NCBI GenBank assembly: GCA_022432975.1
Contig: CM039508.1
Span: 26,547,999-26,611,998, forward strand
DNA: 64,000 bases
From: Begonia masoniana
Lineage: Eukaryota > Streptophyta > Magnoliopsida > Cucurbitales > Begoniaceae
Direction: 5' to 3'
The notes under the pieces are model-generated. The model was not told where the DNA came from. It saw nothing but the letters and a program-made list of their open reading frames with translations, and did no database searches. Within the stretch, counting starts at the first letter, position 1; each line of letters starts with the position of its first letter. Below are positions 11,273-21,639 of the stretch, in pieces. A program made the position numbers and the translations under genes.

Positions 11273-13775
11273 AGACTTATCCTAAAAACAGCATAATAAA
11301 AACACCAATTGCAAACAATAATGCTCCTTGAATTTAAACCAATTTCTTGGCCTTGGAGACTCCACTTTCAGACACGCAATTTGAACACCAAAAAAAAAAA
11401 AAAAAAACACAATTAAATTACCATAATGATACCAAGATGATATAGATTAATCCTCACTAAAACAGCCAAGGCAATATTCCAAATGATGCTGCAACAAGTT
11501 GATGACTAAACAGAACAACACATAAAGACCCAGAAAAACTGTTTTGAACATAAACAGAATCAAGCAGCAATTTGATTTTTAATGAAGTTTATGATTCATG
11601 CTTCAAAGTCAAAGCCATCCCGCTGAAAAGCTAACAAAACATAAAGCTAAACATGAGGGAACACCCTGAGTAATCAAACCAGAAAACAAATATCAACAGC
11701 AGCTTAGCAGCAAGAATGACAGCAAGTTAAGGCAAGTTTTAAGACAATATTCTTTAATACTCAAGTCTAGATAAGTTAAGATATTTGCTGTAAAGATGAT
11801 TATCAACAGGAAAACAGCAGCAACAACTCAGTTTGATATAACAAGCAGTAAAACCCAATTATTTTCCCACTTCAGCAGAATAAACAGCAACTAATAACAC
11901 TATATAAGATGCTATTCTTTTGTACTCAAGCCTAGTTTAAAATGATTGTATTTTGTTGTAAAATGATAAGCCAATAAGCAGATAATAGCTTGGTTTTTAA
12001 GCAGCAAAAACTGTATATTAGCGATAAACCAAAAACCAATTGTAAACCAGATTGCAGCAAATGAAACTTGACAAACTACTAAGATAATGACTCAAAAGTC
12101 ACAAAAGAAAAAAAAACGAAAAACAGACTTGAACAAAAACAGAATCATGCTTTTAAACTGATATGGATTCATACTTGAAACAGAAACAGATTCATACTTT
12201 GACTCCACAAAGACACTCTGCAAAAATAAACCAAACACAACTATGCAAAACAAAATGAACACTAACGTTTAAAACAAGAAGACAGAAAACAGAACATAAG
12301 ACAAAATCAGATTAGAGAAACAGTTTAGTAATCCTTTTTTTTTAGGCTTCATTTCCCAATCTTGTTTACTCCTAAAGTAATAGGATACGTTACCAGTACT
12401 TGCTACCTTAGTCTTTCAATTTTTAAGAAGCTTTATAAAGATACTTGCTGTTAACAACAAAACAGAACAGTTTAAGCTAAAAACAATTCTTTTTGGTTAC
12501 ACATTTTAAACTGATAACAAGCAAGTTTAGCAACCAAGTCATATGAAATAAGCAGCCATAAATGATCCTTAAAAACTTCAAGAAACAATAGCAAAGAATT
12601 GCTGGAAATGCATTTAACAGCAGACTTGAAAATTTTAAATTAAAAATAAGAAATGCAAAAAAATCATTTTACGATGATTTGCATGATAAATTTCTTTAAT
12701 GATTAAACAGAATTATTTAAGATTTAAGCATGCAAAACTCATTTACGAAAACAGAAAAAATGAAACACAATAGCACAACAGTTTAGCAAGAAATATGCTC
12801 GTTGTTTTCATCCTCAAAGTTTGAGAAATGGTTAAGATACCTTGCTGTAAAGGTGTTTAATCAACAAAACAAATAGTAGCAGAATAAAATAGTTTGGAAA
12901 CAATTTCTCAGCTAACACCAGAAAACAGAATTTTGGTTTTTGAAATTGAAGTTCAACTTGTGGTAACTCAACCCTGTCAATAACTCCAGAAAAGTATTAT
13001 CAAAACGCACCAAAAACAGTTTGATGCACTACTTGGATAAGAAATAGGATATCGCAATAAAAACCAACAAAAACAGATTAGGTATCCAATCAAAATTCTG
13101 GTTCTCGGTTTGGAAATAGAATGTTGGTCTTAGATAACCCAACTTGTAGCAACAAAACTCTTTTAACAAGATCCAAAAATAATTATCAATAAAACACAAC
13201 AAATGTTTTGATGCTACAATTTGGATAACAACCAGAAAATACACAAAAACCAGGAGAAATAGTTTATGCGTCACAATCAGAATTTGGGTTGTGGTTTTTG
13301 CCGAAAGAAGAGATCCAGATTGAAAGTCCAATTTGTAGTATTCAAACTCTTTTCACAAACTTTAGAATTTTATCATCAAATCACAACAATTATTTTGATG
13401 AAACAGTTTTTGATAATGAACCAGAAAAACATAGGAATACAGTTTTAGATATCAGTTCAGAATTTCTAGTATTGGAAAATAAACAGAATCATGTTTCCAA
13501 AATGATATGTATTCAGGTTTGAAAATAGAAAACAGATTCAAAACAAAAAAAGAACACAACAACACGGAATACATTATTATGCAGCAAGTATCTTAGATAA
13601 GCAGCTTTAATATTCAATCTGAATAATTGCATTAAATGATAGGATTCACAGCTCATGCAAATGATGGGTTAATTCTAAGCAATTAACAGAACACTAGACA
13701 CGACAATAAAATAGAACATAAACACACAAACAGACTCAAGGAATAAAACAGAAAAATGAAAAATAGGAGCACTTC
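11273..13775 (-). other. Long AT-rich 5' leader of E7
   Basis: Between the primer site at 13776 and the gag start at 11272 lie 2.5 kb of A-rich sequence full of AACAGCA/AAACAGAA stretches. Phrases such as GATACTTGCTGTAAAGATG recur imperfectly (about 11775, 12440, 12838), so the leader looks grown from degenerate internal repeats. No ORF with protein-like composition is present. A poly-A run lies at about 11391-11408 and a poly-T run near 12337. Confidence 0.6.
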
Positions 13776-13788
13776 GGCTCGGATACCA
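13776..13788 (-). other. Primer-binding site of E7
   Basis: The minus strand reads TGGTATCCGAGCC two bases after the LTR end. It differs from the usual TGGTATCAGAGCC by one base, either a mutation or a variant primer tRNA. Confidence 0.8.
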
Positions 13789-13790
13789 AA

Positions 13791-14627
13791 TGTTACGGTT
13801 TGGGTCTGCAATTCTCTCGCAAAGAAAACTCAAAGGTGTTGCGGAAGCAGAACTTAAATGGTTAGTTTGAAACAAAACTACAACAGAAAGAAAAATGATA
13901 AAAAAAAAATGAAAACAGAGTAAAAAATGCGTAAGACAGAGGAAGGAAATGAGCATAGAAATGCAGTTTTACGAAATGGGTGATGTTCAGAAAGTGACGA
14001 TGAAAATGAAGAATGAATGATGGCTCAAAATACCGTCCCAAGAGTTAAGTTTTAGAACTCTTCGGCAGTAACTTTCCGATGAGAAAGTTTCGGCGATGGA
14101 GGAAAGGTTTATCCTATTGTCTTCTCCCTTCTACAACAGAGAAGAAGGAGAGATGAAATGGGGCAGTGACTCACAAGGAACCTCGGCCTTGAGAGCACAG
14201 GAGGCACAACTCCTTTCGGTTCTCACCGAAGCACACTTATCCCTTCGGGAAGCACAAACCACTTGAGTTTTTGGACGAAGCTTTAATGCTTAATGAACAG
14301 ATTCTATTCATTTTGTTGTGTAACCCAGGGTTCACAACTCAGAAATAGCAAAGGTTTTAGAGAATCAAGCAATCTCCGTTCAATTGTCGATCGATTCGTA
14401 GAGTTCTACAGAGAAAAACTAGAAATGCAGAAAAATAACAAACTAAAGAAAGAAAGATAACAAAAACAGTCCACCCCCTTCCCTCTGCGTTGCTGCTCGT
14501 TTTAACGGTGTTCTTCTCTGACTGTTTGGCCACGTCATCAATATATTAATTGAGCTGGGCTGGGCTTGGGCTGGCATTTATTGGTAGCCCAACTGTGTGG
14601 CCTTTCATAGAGGCCCTTTCCATGACA
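13791..14627 (-). repeat. LTR of E7 (837 bp), flanked by both a primer site and a polypurine tract
   Basis: On the minus strand it runs from TGTCATGGAAAGGG at 14627 to CCGTAACA at 13791. On its left is a primer site, as for a 5' LTR. On its right is a polypurine tract preceded by CCTTGAGGACAAGATATG, as for a 3' LTR. A single LTR with both neighbours implies a tandem (LTR-internal-LTR-internal) arrangement or a recombination product. No second copy of this LTR is in the window. Confidence 0.8.
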
Positions 14628-14641
14628 ATCCTCCCCCTTAA
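14628..14641 (-). other. Polypurine tract next to the E7 LTR
   Basis: The minus strand reads TTAAGGGGGAGGAT immediately before the LTR start TGTCATGG, with GAGGACAAGATATG upstream. This is the standard second-strand priming arrangement of gypsy elements. Confidence 0.8.
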
Positions 14642-14726
14642 CATATCTTGTCCTCAAGGATAAAAATGAAAAGACTAGCTCAGCAACAATATCCTCGGCA
14701 CATAGTACTGCTTGACAACTTTCGAA

Positions 14727-15227
14727 TCAATCTTTGTCAAGACACCAAATTGTCAGGACAACTAAAATAATTGTAACAGAGTATCCCTTCTGAAGTATAG
14801 CCATGGTATCCTCCATGTAAGTCTTTGCGCCAGAATCACGGGTTCCCCTGATTGAAAGAATCCCAATTGATGATATCACTTGCACAACAAGAGGAAACAA
14901 GATGAAACCAGTTGGATCTTTGATTTTACATCGCTGAGCCATTGTTGCCCCCAGTATCAAGGCACTAATTATTTCGACTATACTACCTTCAAAAAGATCA
15001 GCACCTCGAGTAGCACAATTACCCCCATTATCACAAACCCGATCAGCAATGACAGCTGCATTTCTAGGATCATTCTCCGGTATTCCCTGCTCTACTTTTC
15101 CAACAAGGTCTGCTCCAACGTCTGCAGCTTTTGTAAATATTCCACCACCCAACTGGGTAAATAAGGCAACAAAAGAAGCTCCAAAACCATGCCTCACAAC
15201 AAGAAGAGGCAAATCAGTACCCTTCAC
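14727..15227 (-). pseudogene. Fragment of a vacuolar/Golgi H+-pyrophosphatase gene
   Basis: The 166-residue frame carries membrane pyrophosphatase signatures: [34 protein letters not shown] (the substrate-binding DVGADLVGK motif), [14 protein letters not shown], and [21 protein letters not shown]. The wording looks closest to the K+-independent (type II, AVP2-like) group. The fragment covers only the middle of a protein of about 770-800 residues. It has a short internal deletion after FILFPLVV and changed conserved positions ([10 protein letters not shown] instead of DNVGDCAARG). It runs without introns although it would span several exons in a normal gene, so it is probably a reverse-transcribed or captured piece. 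It lies about 90 bp inside the polypurine-tract side of the E7 LTR, head to head with a kinesin fragment. Confidence 0.82.
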
Positions 15228-15254
15228 TTGTTCTTAGAGAAGATAACAAGGAAT

Positions 15255-16030
15255 TGTTGTTGCAGGTCTTACACAGTACAGAGCTTCCACCGATGAAGTG
15301 ATGGCTTTAGTTCAGCAAGGAAATCTTAATAGAACCACTGAACCGACTCGCATGAACGAAACCTCGTCACAGTCCCACGCTATTTTGCAAGTGGTGGTCG
15401 AATGCTTGCACTAAGCAGTTGTATAAATGCACTAGTTGAAGGCAAGAAACACATACCCTTTAGAAACTCAGATCTTACTCAACTTCTCAAATACTCACTA
15501 GAAGGAGCTTGTAACACTGTCATAATTGCTAATATCAGCCCGAGCTATCTGTCGTTTGGCGAGCCTCCAAACACGCTTCATTGGGCAGATCGAGCCAAGG
15601 GTGCAGAGGAAATGAAGAAGTAGTGAAATTACCCGGATCAGAATCCAAACCGGACAAGCTATTGCTACAATTGCAGAAAGAGAATCGTTAATTGAGGGTG
15701 ACATTGGCCCACCAGCAGCGGAAGTTACTCATATTCCAGGCACAGTCACTAGCAGCAAATGCTTCTCCATTACCTTCTTCGGTCACATCTCAGTTAACTC
15801 CTCCATCTTCGGCTCGACCACCCGAAAAGCAAAATCCAAGATCGAAATTCAGAAACGATGGATTAAGATCAACTGAAGATTCAACTTCAAATTCAGACGG
15901 TGATTCTGAGTTGCCACCCCTGCCTATTGAAACTCTCCAACGATCCAAAATGCAGAAGACCAGACTGGACCAATTGAAGTACATCTACTTGAAGTCGGTA
16001 CCATCTTCTCAGATAGGTGCCATGATGTAG
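15255..16030 (+). pseudogene. Fragment of a kinesin motor gene (kinesin-8-like)
   Basis: Three pieces in shifted frames. At 15282-15402: DEVMALVQQGNLNRTTEPTR, then NETSSQSHAILQ, the kinesin switch-I region (normally NETSSRSH). At 15402-15623: LALSSCINALVEGKKHIPFR, LTQLLKYSLEGACNT and IANISPS, the end of the motor domain. At 15692-16030: the neck and coiled-coil tail (QQRKLLIFQAQSLAAN) and a Ser/Pro-rich stretch. The segment that normally joins the first two pieces, containing switch II (DLAGSE), is missing. There are frameshifts and stops near 15410, 15623 and 15690. Intronless and broken, it is a captured or retrocopied fragment. The kinesin-8 assignment rests on the neck wording and is less certain than the motor family. 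Confidence 0.78.
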
Positions 16031-16099
16031 TTGATGTGAATATGAATAAATATGAACATGAGAATGATGTAGTGGACATGAGTAAACAAAAGATATACG

Positions 16100-16382
16100 C
16101 TAATAGCCTGGACTAGCACAAAATAGTAGCAGAAGAAGGCTTGTAACATATATATATATATATTTTCTTGTCGATTTATAGTTCAGACACTTAAAAATTA
16201 AAACGTCAGATGAAGTCATAGTAAGAACTACTGGACTCCCGGGATCCATTTTATTTTCCAGAATTTGTTCTCCAGGTATGGTTTTCTCTCCCTGTACTGT
16301 AGTTGTTTGAGACTTTGATTTCCAATGGGTAAAATCTTCTTTCCAGCCATCAGAGTAGATAACTTTGAAATCGGGAAACTTC
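16100..16382 (-). pseudogene. Unidentified host-like coding fragment
   Basis: Read on the minus strand this gives QKFPDFKVIYSDGWKEDFTH, then WKSKSQTTTVQGEKTIPGEQ and PGSPVVLTMTSSDVLIFKCL. The composition is that of a real globular protein rather than low-complexity sequence. It ends in an AT microsatellite at about 16147-16164. I do not recognise the family. It lies next to the pyrophosphatase and kinesin fragments and is probably a third captured piece. Its apparent start codon comes from the minisatellite that begins at 16383. Confidence 0.45.
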
Positions 16383-18525
16383 TGAATGTTTCTCACGGGA
16401 GTATATGAATGTTTCTCACGGGAGTATATGAATGTTTCTCACGGGAGTATATGAATGTTTCTCACGGGAGTATATGAATGTTTCTCACGGGAGTATATGA
16501 ATGTTTCTCACGGGAGTATATGAATGTTTCTCACGGGAGTATATGAATGTTTCTCACGGGAGTATATGAATGTTTCTCACGGGAGTATATGAATGTTTCT
16601 CACGGGAGTATATGAATGTTTCTCACGGGAGTATATGAATGTTTCTCACGGGAGTATATGAATGTTTCTCACGGGAGTATATGAATGTTTCTCACGGGAG
16701 TATATGAATGTTTCTCACGGGAGTATATGAATGTTTCTCACGGGAGTATATGAATGTTTCTCACGGGAGTATATGAATGTTTCTCACGGGAGTATATGAA
16801 TGTTTCTCACGGGAGTATATGAATGTTTCTCACGGGAGTATATGAATGTTTCTCACGGGAGTATATGAATGTTTCTCACGGGAGTATATGAATGTTTCTC
16901 ACGGGAGTATATGAATGTTTCTCACGGGAGTATATGAATGTTTCTCACGGGAGTATATGAATGTTTCTCACGGGAGTATATGAATGTTTCTCACGGGAGT
17001 ATATGAATGTTTCTCACGGGAGTATATGAATGTTTCTCACGGGAGTATATGAATGTTTCTCACGGGAGTATATGAATGTTTCTCACGGGAGTATATGAAT
17101 GTTTCTCACGGGAGTATATGAATGTTTCTCACGGGAGTATATGAATGTTTCTCACGGGAGTATATGAATGTTTCTCACGGGAGTATATGAATGTTTCTCA
17201 CGGGAGTATATGAATGTTTCTCACGGGAGTATATGAATGTTTCTCACGGGAGTATATGAATGTTTCTCACGGGAGTATATGAATGTTTCTCACGGGAGTA
17301 TATGAATGTTTCTCACGGGAGTATATGAATGTTTCTCACGGGAGTATATGAATGTTTCTCACGGGAGTATATGAATGTTTCTCACGGGAGTATATGAATG
17401 TTTCTCACGGGAGTATATGAATGTTTCTCACGGGAGTATATGAATGTTTCTCACGGGAGTATATGAATGTTTCTCACGGGAGTATATGAATGTTTCTCAC
17501 GGGAGTATATGAATGTTTCTCACGGGAGTATATGAATGTTTCTCACGGGAGTATATGAATGTTTCTCACGGGAGTATATGAATGTTTCTCACGGGAGTAT
17601 ATGAATGTTTCTCACGGGAGTATATGAATGTTTCTCACGGGAGTATATGAATGTTTCTCACGGGAGTATATGAATGTTTCTCACGGGAGTATATGAATGT
17701 TTCTCACGGGAGTATATGAATGTTTCTCACGGGAGTATATGAATGTTTCTCACGGGAGTATATGAATGTTTCTCACGGGAGTATATGAATGTTTCTCACG
17801 GGAGTATATGAATGTTTCTCACGGGAGTATATGAATGTTTCTCACGGGAGTATATGAATGTTTCTCACGGGAGTATATGAATGTTTCTCACGGGAGTATA
17901 TGAATGTTTCTCACGGGAGTATATGAATGTTTCTCACGGGAGTATATGAATGTTTCTCACGGGAGTATATGAATGTTTCTCACGGGAGTATATGAATGTT
18001 TCTCACGGGAGTATATGAATGTTTCTCACGGGAGTATATGAATGTTTCTCACGGGAGTATATGAATGTTTCTCACGGGAGTATATGAATGTTTCTCACGG
18101 GAGTATATGAATGTTTCTCACGGGAGTATATGAATGTTTCTCACGGGAGTATATGAATGTTTCTCACGGGAGTATATGAATGTTTCTCACGGGAGTATAT
18201 GAATGTTTCTCACGGGAGTATATGAATGTTTCTCACGGGAGTATATGAATGTTTCTCACGGGAGTATATGAATGTTTCTCACGGGAGTATATGAATGTTT
18301 CTCACGGGAGTATATGAATGTTTCTCACGGGAGTATATGAACGGTTCTCACGGGAGTATATGAACGGTTCTCACGGGAGTATATGAACGGTTCTCACGGG
18401 AGTATATGAATGTTTCTCACGGGAGTATATGAATGTTTCTCATGGGAGTATATGAATGTTTCTCACGGGAGTATATGAACGGTTCTCACGAGAGTAAATG
18501 AAGGTTTCTTACGGGACCATGTTTT
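16383..18525. repeat. 23-bp minisatellite, about 91 copies, in the 5' LTR of E6
   Basis: The unit contains GTTTCTCACGGGAGTATA and has a fixed 23-bp period. From 16383 to about 18335 the copies are almost identical. The last eight or so alternate between TGAATGTTTC and TGAACGGTTC variants, and the final two are degenerate (CACGAGAGTAAA, TTACGGGACC). The same variant mix in the same order ends the seven-copy array in the 3' LTR (25543-25725). The homogeneous bulk is therefore an expansion of one variant on the left side. There are no spacers, so it is not a CRISPR array. Confidence 0.96.
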
Positions 18526-19647
18526 TCACGGAACAAGAAGAAGGTTTTACGAAATGAAACGAAACGAAACTGTTTTACAAATGTCATACATATATGAAAT
18601 GTTATGTTTAGCACGCTCCTTACAAAGCATTAGGCTTAATGTAGTTATTGTATGATGTAGGTGACGAGAACGAAGGTGAGGAACCACCTTATGACGATCA
18701 AGTGTAGCGGTCGGTGGCGGAGCTCGTGGTGGCGGAGCGTGTTTTGGCAGGGCGGGTTTACTCATGGTTAGAAGTTTTTGAGAGTTTTGGTATTGTTTGG
18801 GATAATGACGAATTGATGGATTTTTAGTACGTTTAGATATGTTATTAGGATGTTTGGAGACTGTATGGATAACGTAAAATATTTTGTAAAATGTTTTGTG
18901 GATGTTTTTGATGTTTTAAAATAGGTAGGATTGTTAAACTTTTAAACGGAACCACGCGGTTCGTTTTTATGAAATTTAACTATATTTTAAAGTGATTTTG
19001 ATTGGTTATGAGTTTTGGGTAAATTTAGTGGGGAAGTGTTATGTGAGGAGTAAGTGATGATTATGTGAAGATTGAATGAAGAAGGAGAGGTAATTGAAGT
19101 GTTATCGTGTATTATGTGTTTTAGTGTTAAAGAAGTGAAGTGCAGGGGTGAAGTGAAGAAGTGAAAGAAGAAGAAAAGGGGGAGGAAGAGCTGCGCTCTC
19201 TGGAGAAATTCCAGAGAGTGTGGCGATTGCTCGCCTCTGAGAGGCAAGCAATCGCCTCTCCCTCTGCCTGGCGAAAGCAATTCGCCAGGCGAGGGGATAA
19301 TCGCCTGGAGGCGATTGCTCTCTAGGAGCAATCGCCTGCCAGCGATTGCTCGCCAGGAGCAATCACTGGCTGGCGAGTAATCGCCAGTTTTCTGGCGATT
19401 ACTCGCCACCGGTTCTGGACTATTAAAAAAAAAAAAAAAAAGGAGAACGGAATAAATATGTTTTAATTAAAAGATTTCTTTTATTAACTAATTGTTTTAA
19501 TAGTTTAAGTTTATTGTTTTAGTAATTGTTTTAAATGATTTGCCAAATGAAGTTCGATCTCGATTTTGATTAGAGTTTCCGCTTAAGTACAGTTAAAGTA
19601 AAAGTTAAAAAAAAAAAAATGTGACATCACGGGTACGGGTCGTGACA
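18526..19647 (+). repeat. Remaining 3' part of the E6 5' LTR
   Basis: Homologous to 25726-26851 with about twenty small differences. It ends TCGTGACA at 19647, followed by the primer site. It includes a hairpin-rich block at 19180-19408, a poly-A run at about 19425-19441, and ORF-like frames that are only shadows of the LTR. Confidence 0.92.
19180..19408. repeat. Hairpin-rich block of GGCGATTGCTCGCC-type motifs in E6 LTR
   Basis: About eight versions of GCGATTGCTCGCC and its complement GGCGAGCAATCGCC lie head to head, with smaller inverted pairs such as CTCTCTGGAG/TTCCAGAGAG and CTGGCGA/TCGCCAG. They could form a multi-armed foldback. The copy in the other LTR is at 26383-26603. The GC-rich block contrasts with the AT-rich LTR around it. 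Confidence 0.85.
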
Positions 19648-19653
19648 AATTTA

Positions 19654-19666
19654 TGGTATCAGAGAG
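19654..19666 (+). other. Primer-binding site of E6 (initiator tRNA-Met)
   Basis: TGGTATCAGAGAG starts seven bases after the LTR end at 19647. Confidence 0.92.
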
Positions 19667-19782
19667 ATAGTGTTTTAAAAGCGAGTTCTGTGATGTGCCT
19701 GCCAAACACACCGCCGTACGAGGACTCTCCATCGACTATAAGTATTTAAGTTTAAGTATGACTCCTAGATGTTTATTGTTTT

Positions 19783-21624
19783 ATGTTGTCTAATATGTTT
19801 AGGAACGAGAAAATGCCGAGAGCACCTAGACCGCCTCCTGAAAATCCTATGGACCAGTTCATAAACATATTGCAGCAACAGTCAGATCAGATCGGGCTTA
19901 TGCTGAATCGAGAGGGAAATGGAAATGGACAGGGAAGTAATTCACAATATCAAGGTGTAGCAGGGTTCAGACGGCTTAGGCCCCCTACCTTCGATGGTCA
20001 GTCTCCGGATCCCACAAGTGCTGAACAGTGAATTCGTAAGATAGAGAGCATGTTTGCCTATGCAAAGGTGGAGGAGGCCGACAAAGTGACATGTGCGTCG
20101 TTTAATTTAGAGAAAGATGCGATGTTTTGGTGGGATACAGTTAAAGCGACTACCGATGTGGGAGTTATGAGGTGGGAAAGGTTCAAAACTGTGTTTTATA
20201 ACAAGTATTTCAGTCGCACCCTTCGAGCTAGTAAAAAGGTGGAGTTCATGCAGCTACGCCAAACAGGGTCGGTGGCTGAATATGTACGGAGGTTTGATTC
20301 ATTATCTCGATATGCTGGGTATATGGTTTATGAGGAGGAGAATAAGATTCACCAGTTCGTACAAGGTTTGAAACTGGAAATCCAGAAGGGCGTGATGACT
20401 GTGGACGATGAGGATGTACCCTACCATAAGATAGTGGAAAGAGCCCTCGGACTTGACGATATAGAGATGAAGCTTCAACGACAAAGAGAAGCATCGAGGA
20501 GGTTTAGAGATGGACGACCGCAACAACAGAATCAAGGTTGGCAGCCACAAGCACAATGTGGTGTCAAACGAGCCAATGAGACGCCGAGACTTCAAGATAA
20601 AGGGAAGCGTCCGCAAGGGGCGTCGCAAGCTCCTACATGCCCTATTTGTTCAAAGAACCATTACGGGGAGTGCAAACTTCGTAGTGGACGATGTTTTCGG
20701 TGTGATCAAGTGGGCCACAAAGTTGCTGATTGCCTTGAGCCGAATAGAAAGCCACCAGGCGGTCCCTCCCAGATCTTTTCTCTGATTGAGGCCGAGGAAG
20801 CTGCTCAGCCTTCAGTTGTCACAGGTACTATTCTAGTTTGTGGAAACACGGCTCATGTTCTGATTGACACCGGGGCAACCCATTCCTTCATAGCACAGAG
20901 TTATACAGTTAAGTGGAGGTTAAATGTCGTCCCAGCTGATCATAGTTATAGTGTAATGTTGCCTTCCGGAGAGTATCTTCACTCAGATCGAGCAATTGAG
21001 GGTGAAGTCATATCTGTTGGTGGTAGGCAGTTATATGCAAACCTGATTGTCATATGTATGAAAGGGTATGATGTAATATTGGGCATGGATTGGTTGTTCA
21101 GGCACTACGCCACAATCAATTGCAGGTCGGGAGTAGTAGGATTTAGACCTCCAAGTGGAGAAAGTTATGATTTTACAGCGACCCTCCGATCCAGTGATAT
21201 GCCTCTTGTTTTGTCAATGAGTGCCCGGTACTCAGTGAAACCTCAATGCTTCAATTTTGTGGCAAGTATTGTGGATGTAAGGAAAAGAGAAGAACTAAAG
21301 CTGAATAACATGGCAGTAGAGGAAAATATTACTGAAGTATTCCTCGACGAGTTACCCAGCTGGCCTGTAGGTGCTTTGAACTCGATGAAGCACGGATGCT
21401 TTGGGTTTATAGCGAACGTTGAGGAAGTAAGCATGCAAGAGAAATTGAGGTTGTGTGACATTCCAGTTGTTAAGGACTTTGCAGAGGTATTTCTGGACGA
21501 ATTGCCTGGCTTGCCTCCGGATCGAGAAATGGAGATCACAATAGAGATTATTCCTGGTTCGGCACCAGTGTCCAAGAATTCTTACAGGATGGCGCCAGTT
21601 GAACTGAGGGAATTGCAAATCTAG
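19783..21624 (+). pseudogene. E6 gag and protease, with two stop codons
   Basis: Gag starts at 19783 or at the in-frame Met at 19813. A TGA at 20029 lies where related elements have a Trp codon (AEQ-stop-IRKIE), and the same frame then runs from 20032 to 21621. Capsid motifs: AMFWWDTVKATT, FYNKYF, FMQLRQTGSVAEYVRRFD, KIHQFVQGL. The nucleocapsid has a CX2C pre-knuckle (CPICSKNHYGEC) and a CX2CX4HX4C zinc knuckle (CFRCDQVGHKVADC). The protease has the aspartic site LIDTGATHSFIA (about residues 270-281 of the 524-residue frame) and DVILGMDWLFRHYATINC. After it, a linker segment of about 45 residues is present twice (21238-21366 and 21388-21516). The frame ends at a TAG in the stretch leading to RT. 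Gag packages the RNA and the protease cuts the polyprotein. Confidence 0.92.
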
Positions 21625-21639
21625 TTGAAAGAACTAACA

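Noticed and set aside
14727..15227. Functional H+-pyrophosphatase gene
   Set aside because: Only the middle of the protein is present, with a deletion and changed conserved residues and no exons on either side.
16383..18525. Possible CRISPR array
   Set aside because: The 23-bp units follow one another with no spacers, and the array lies inside a plant LTR whose partner carries a short version.
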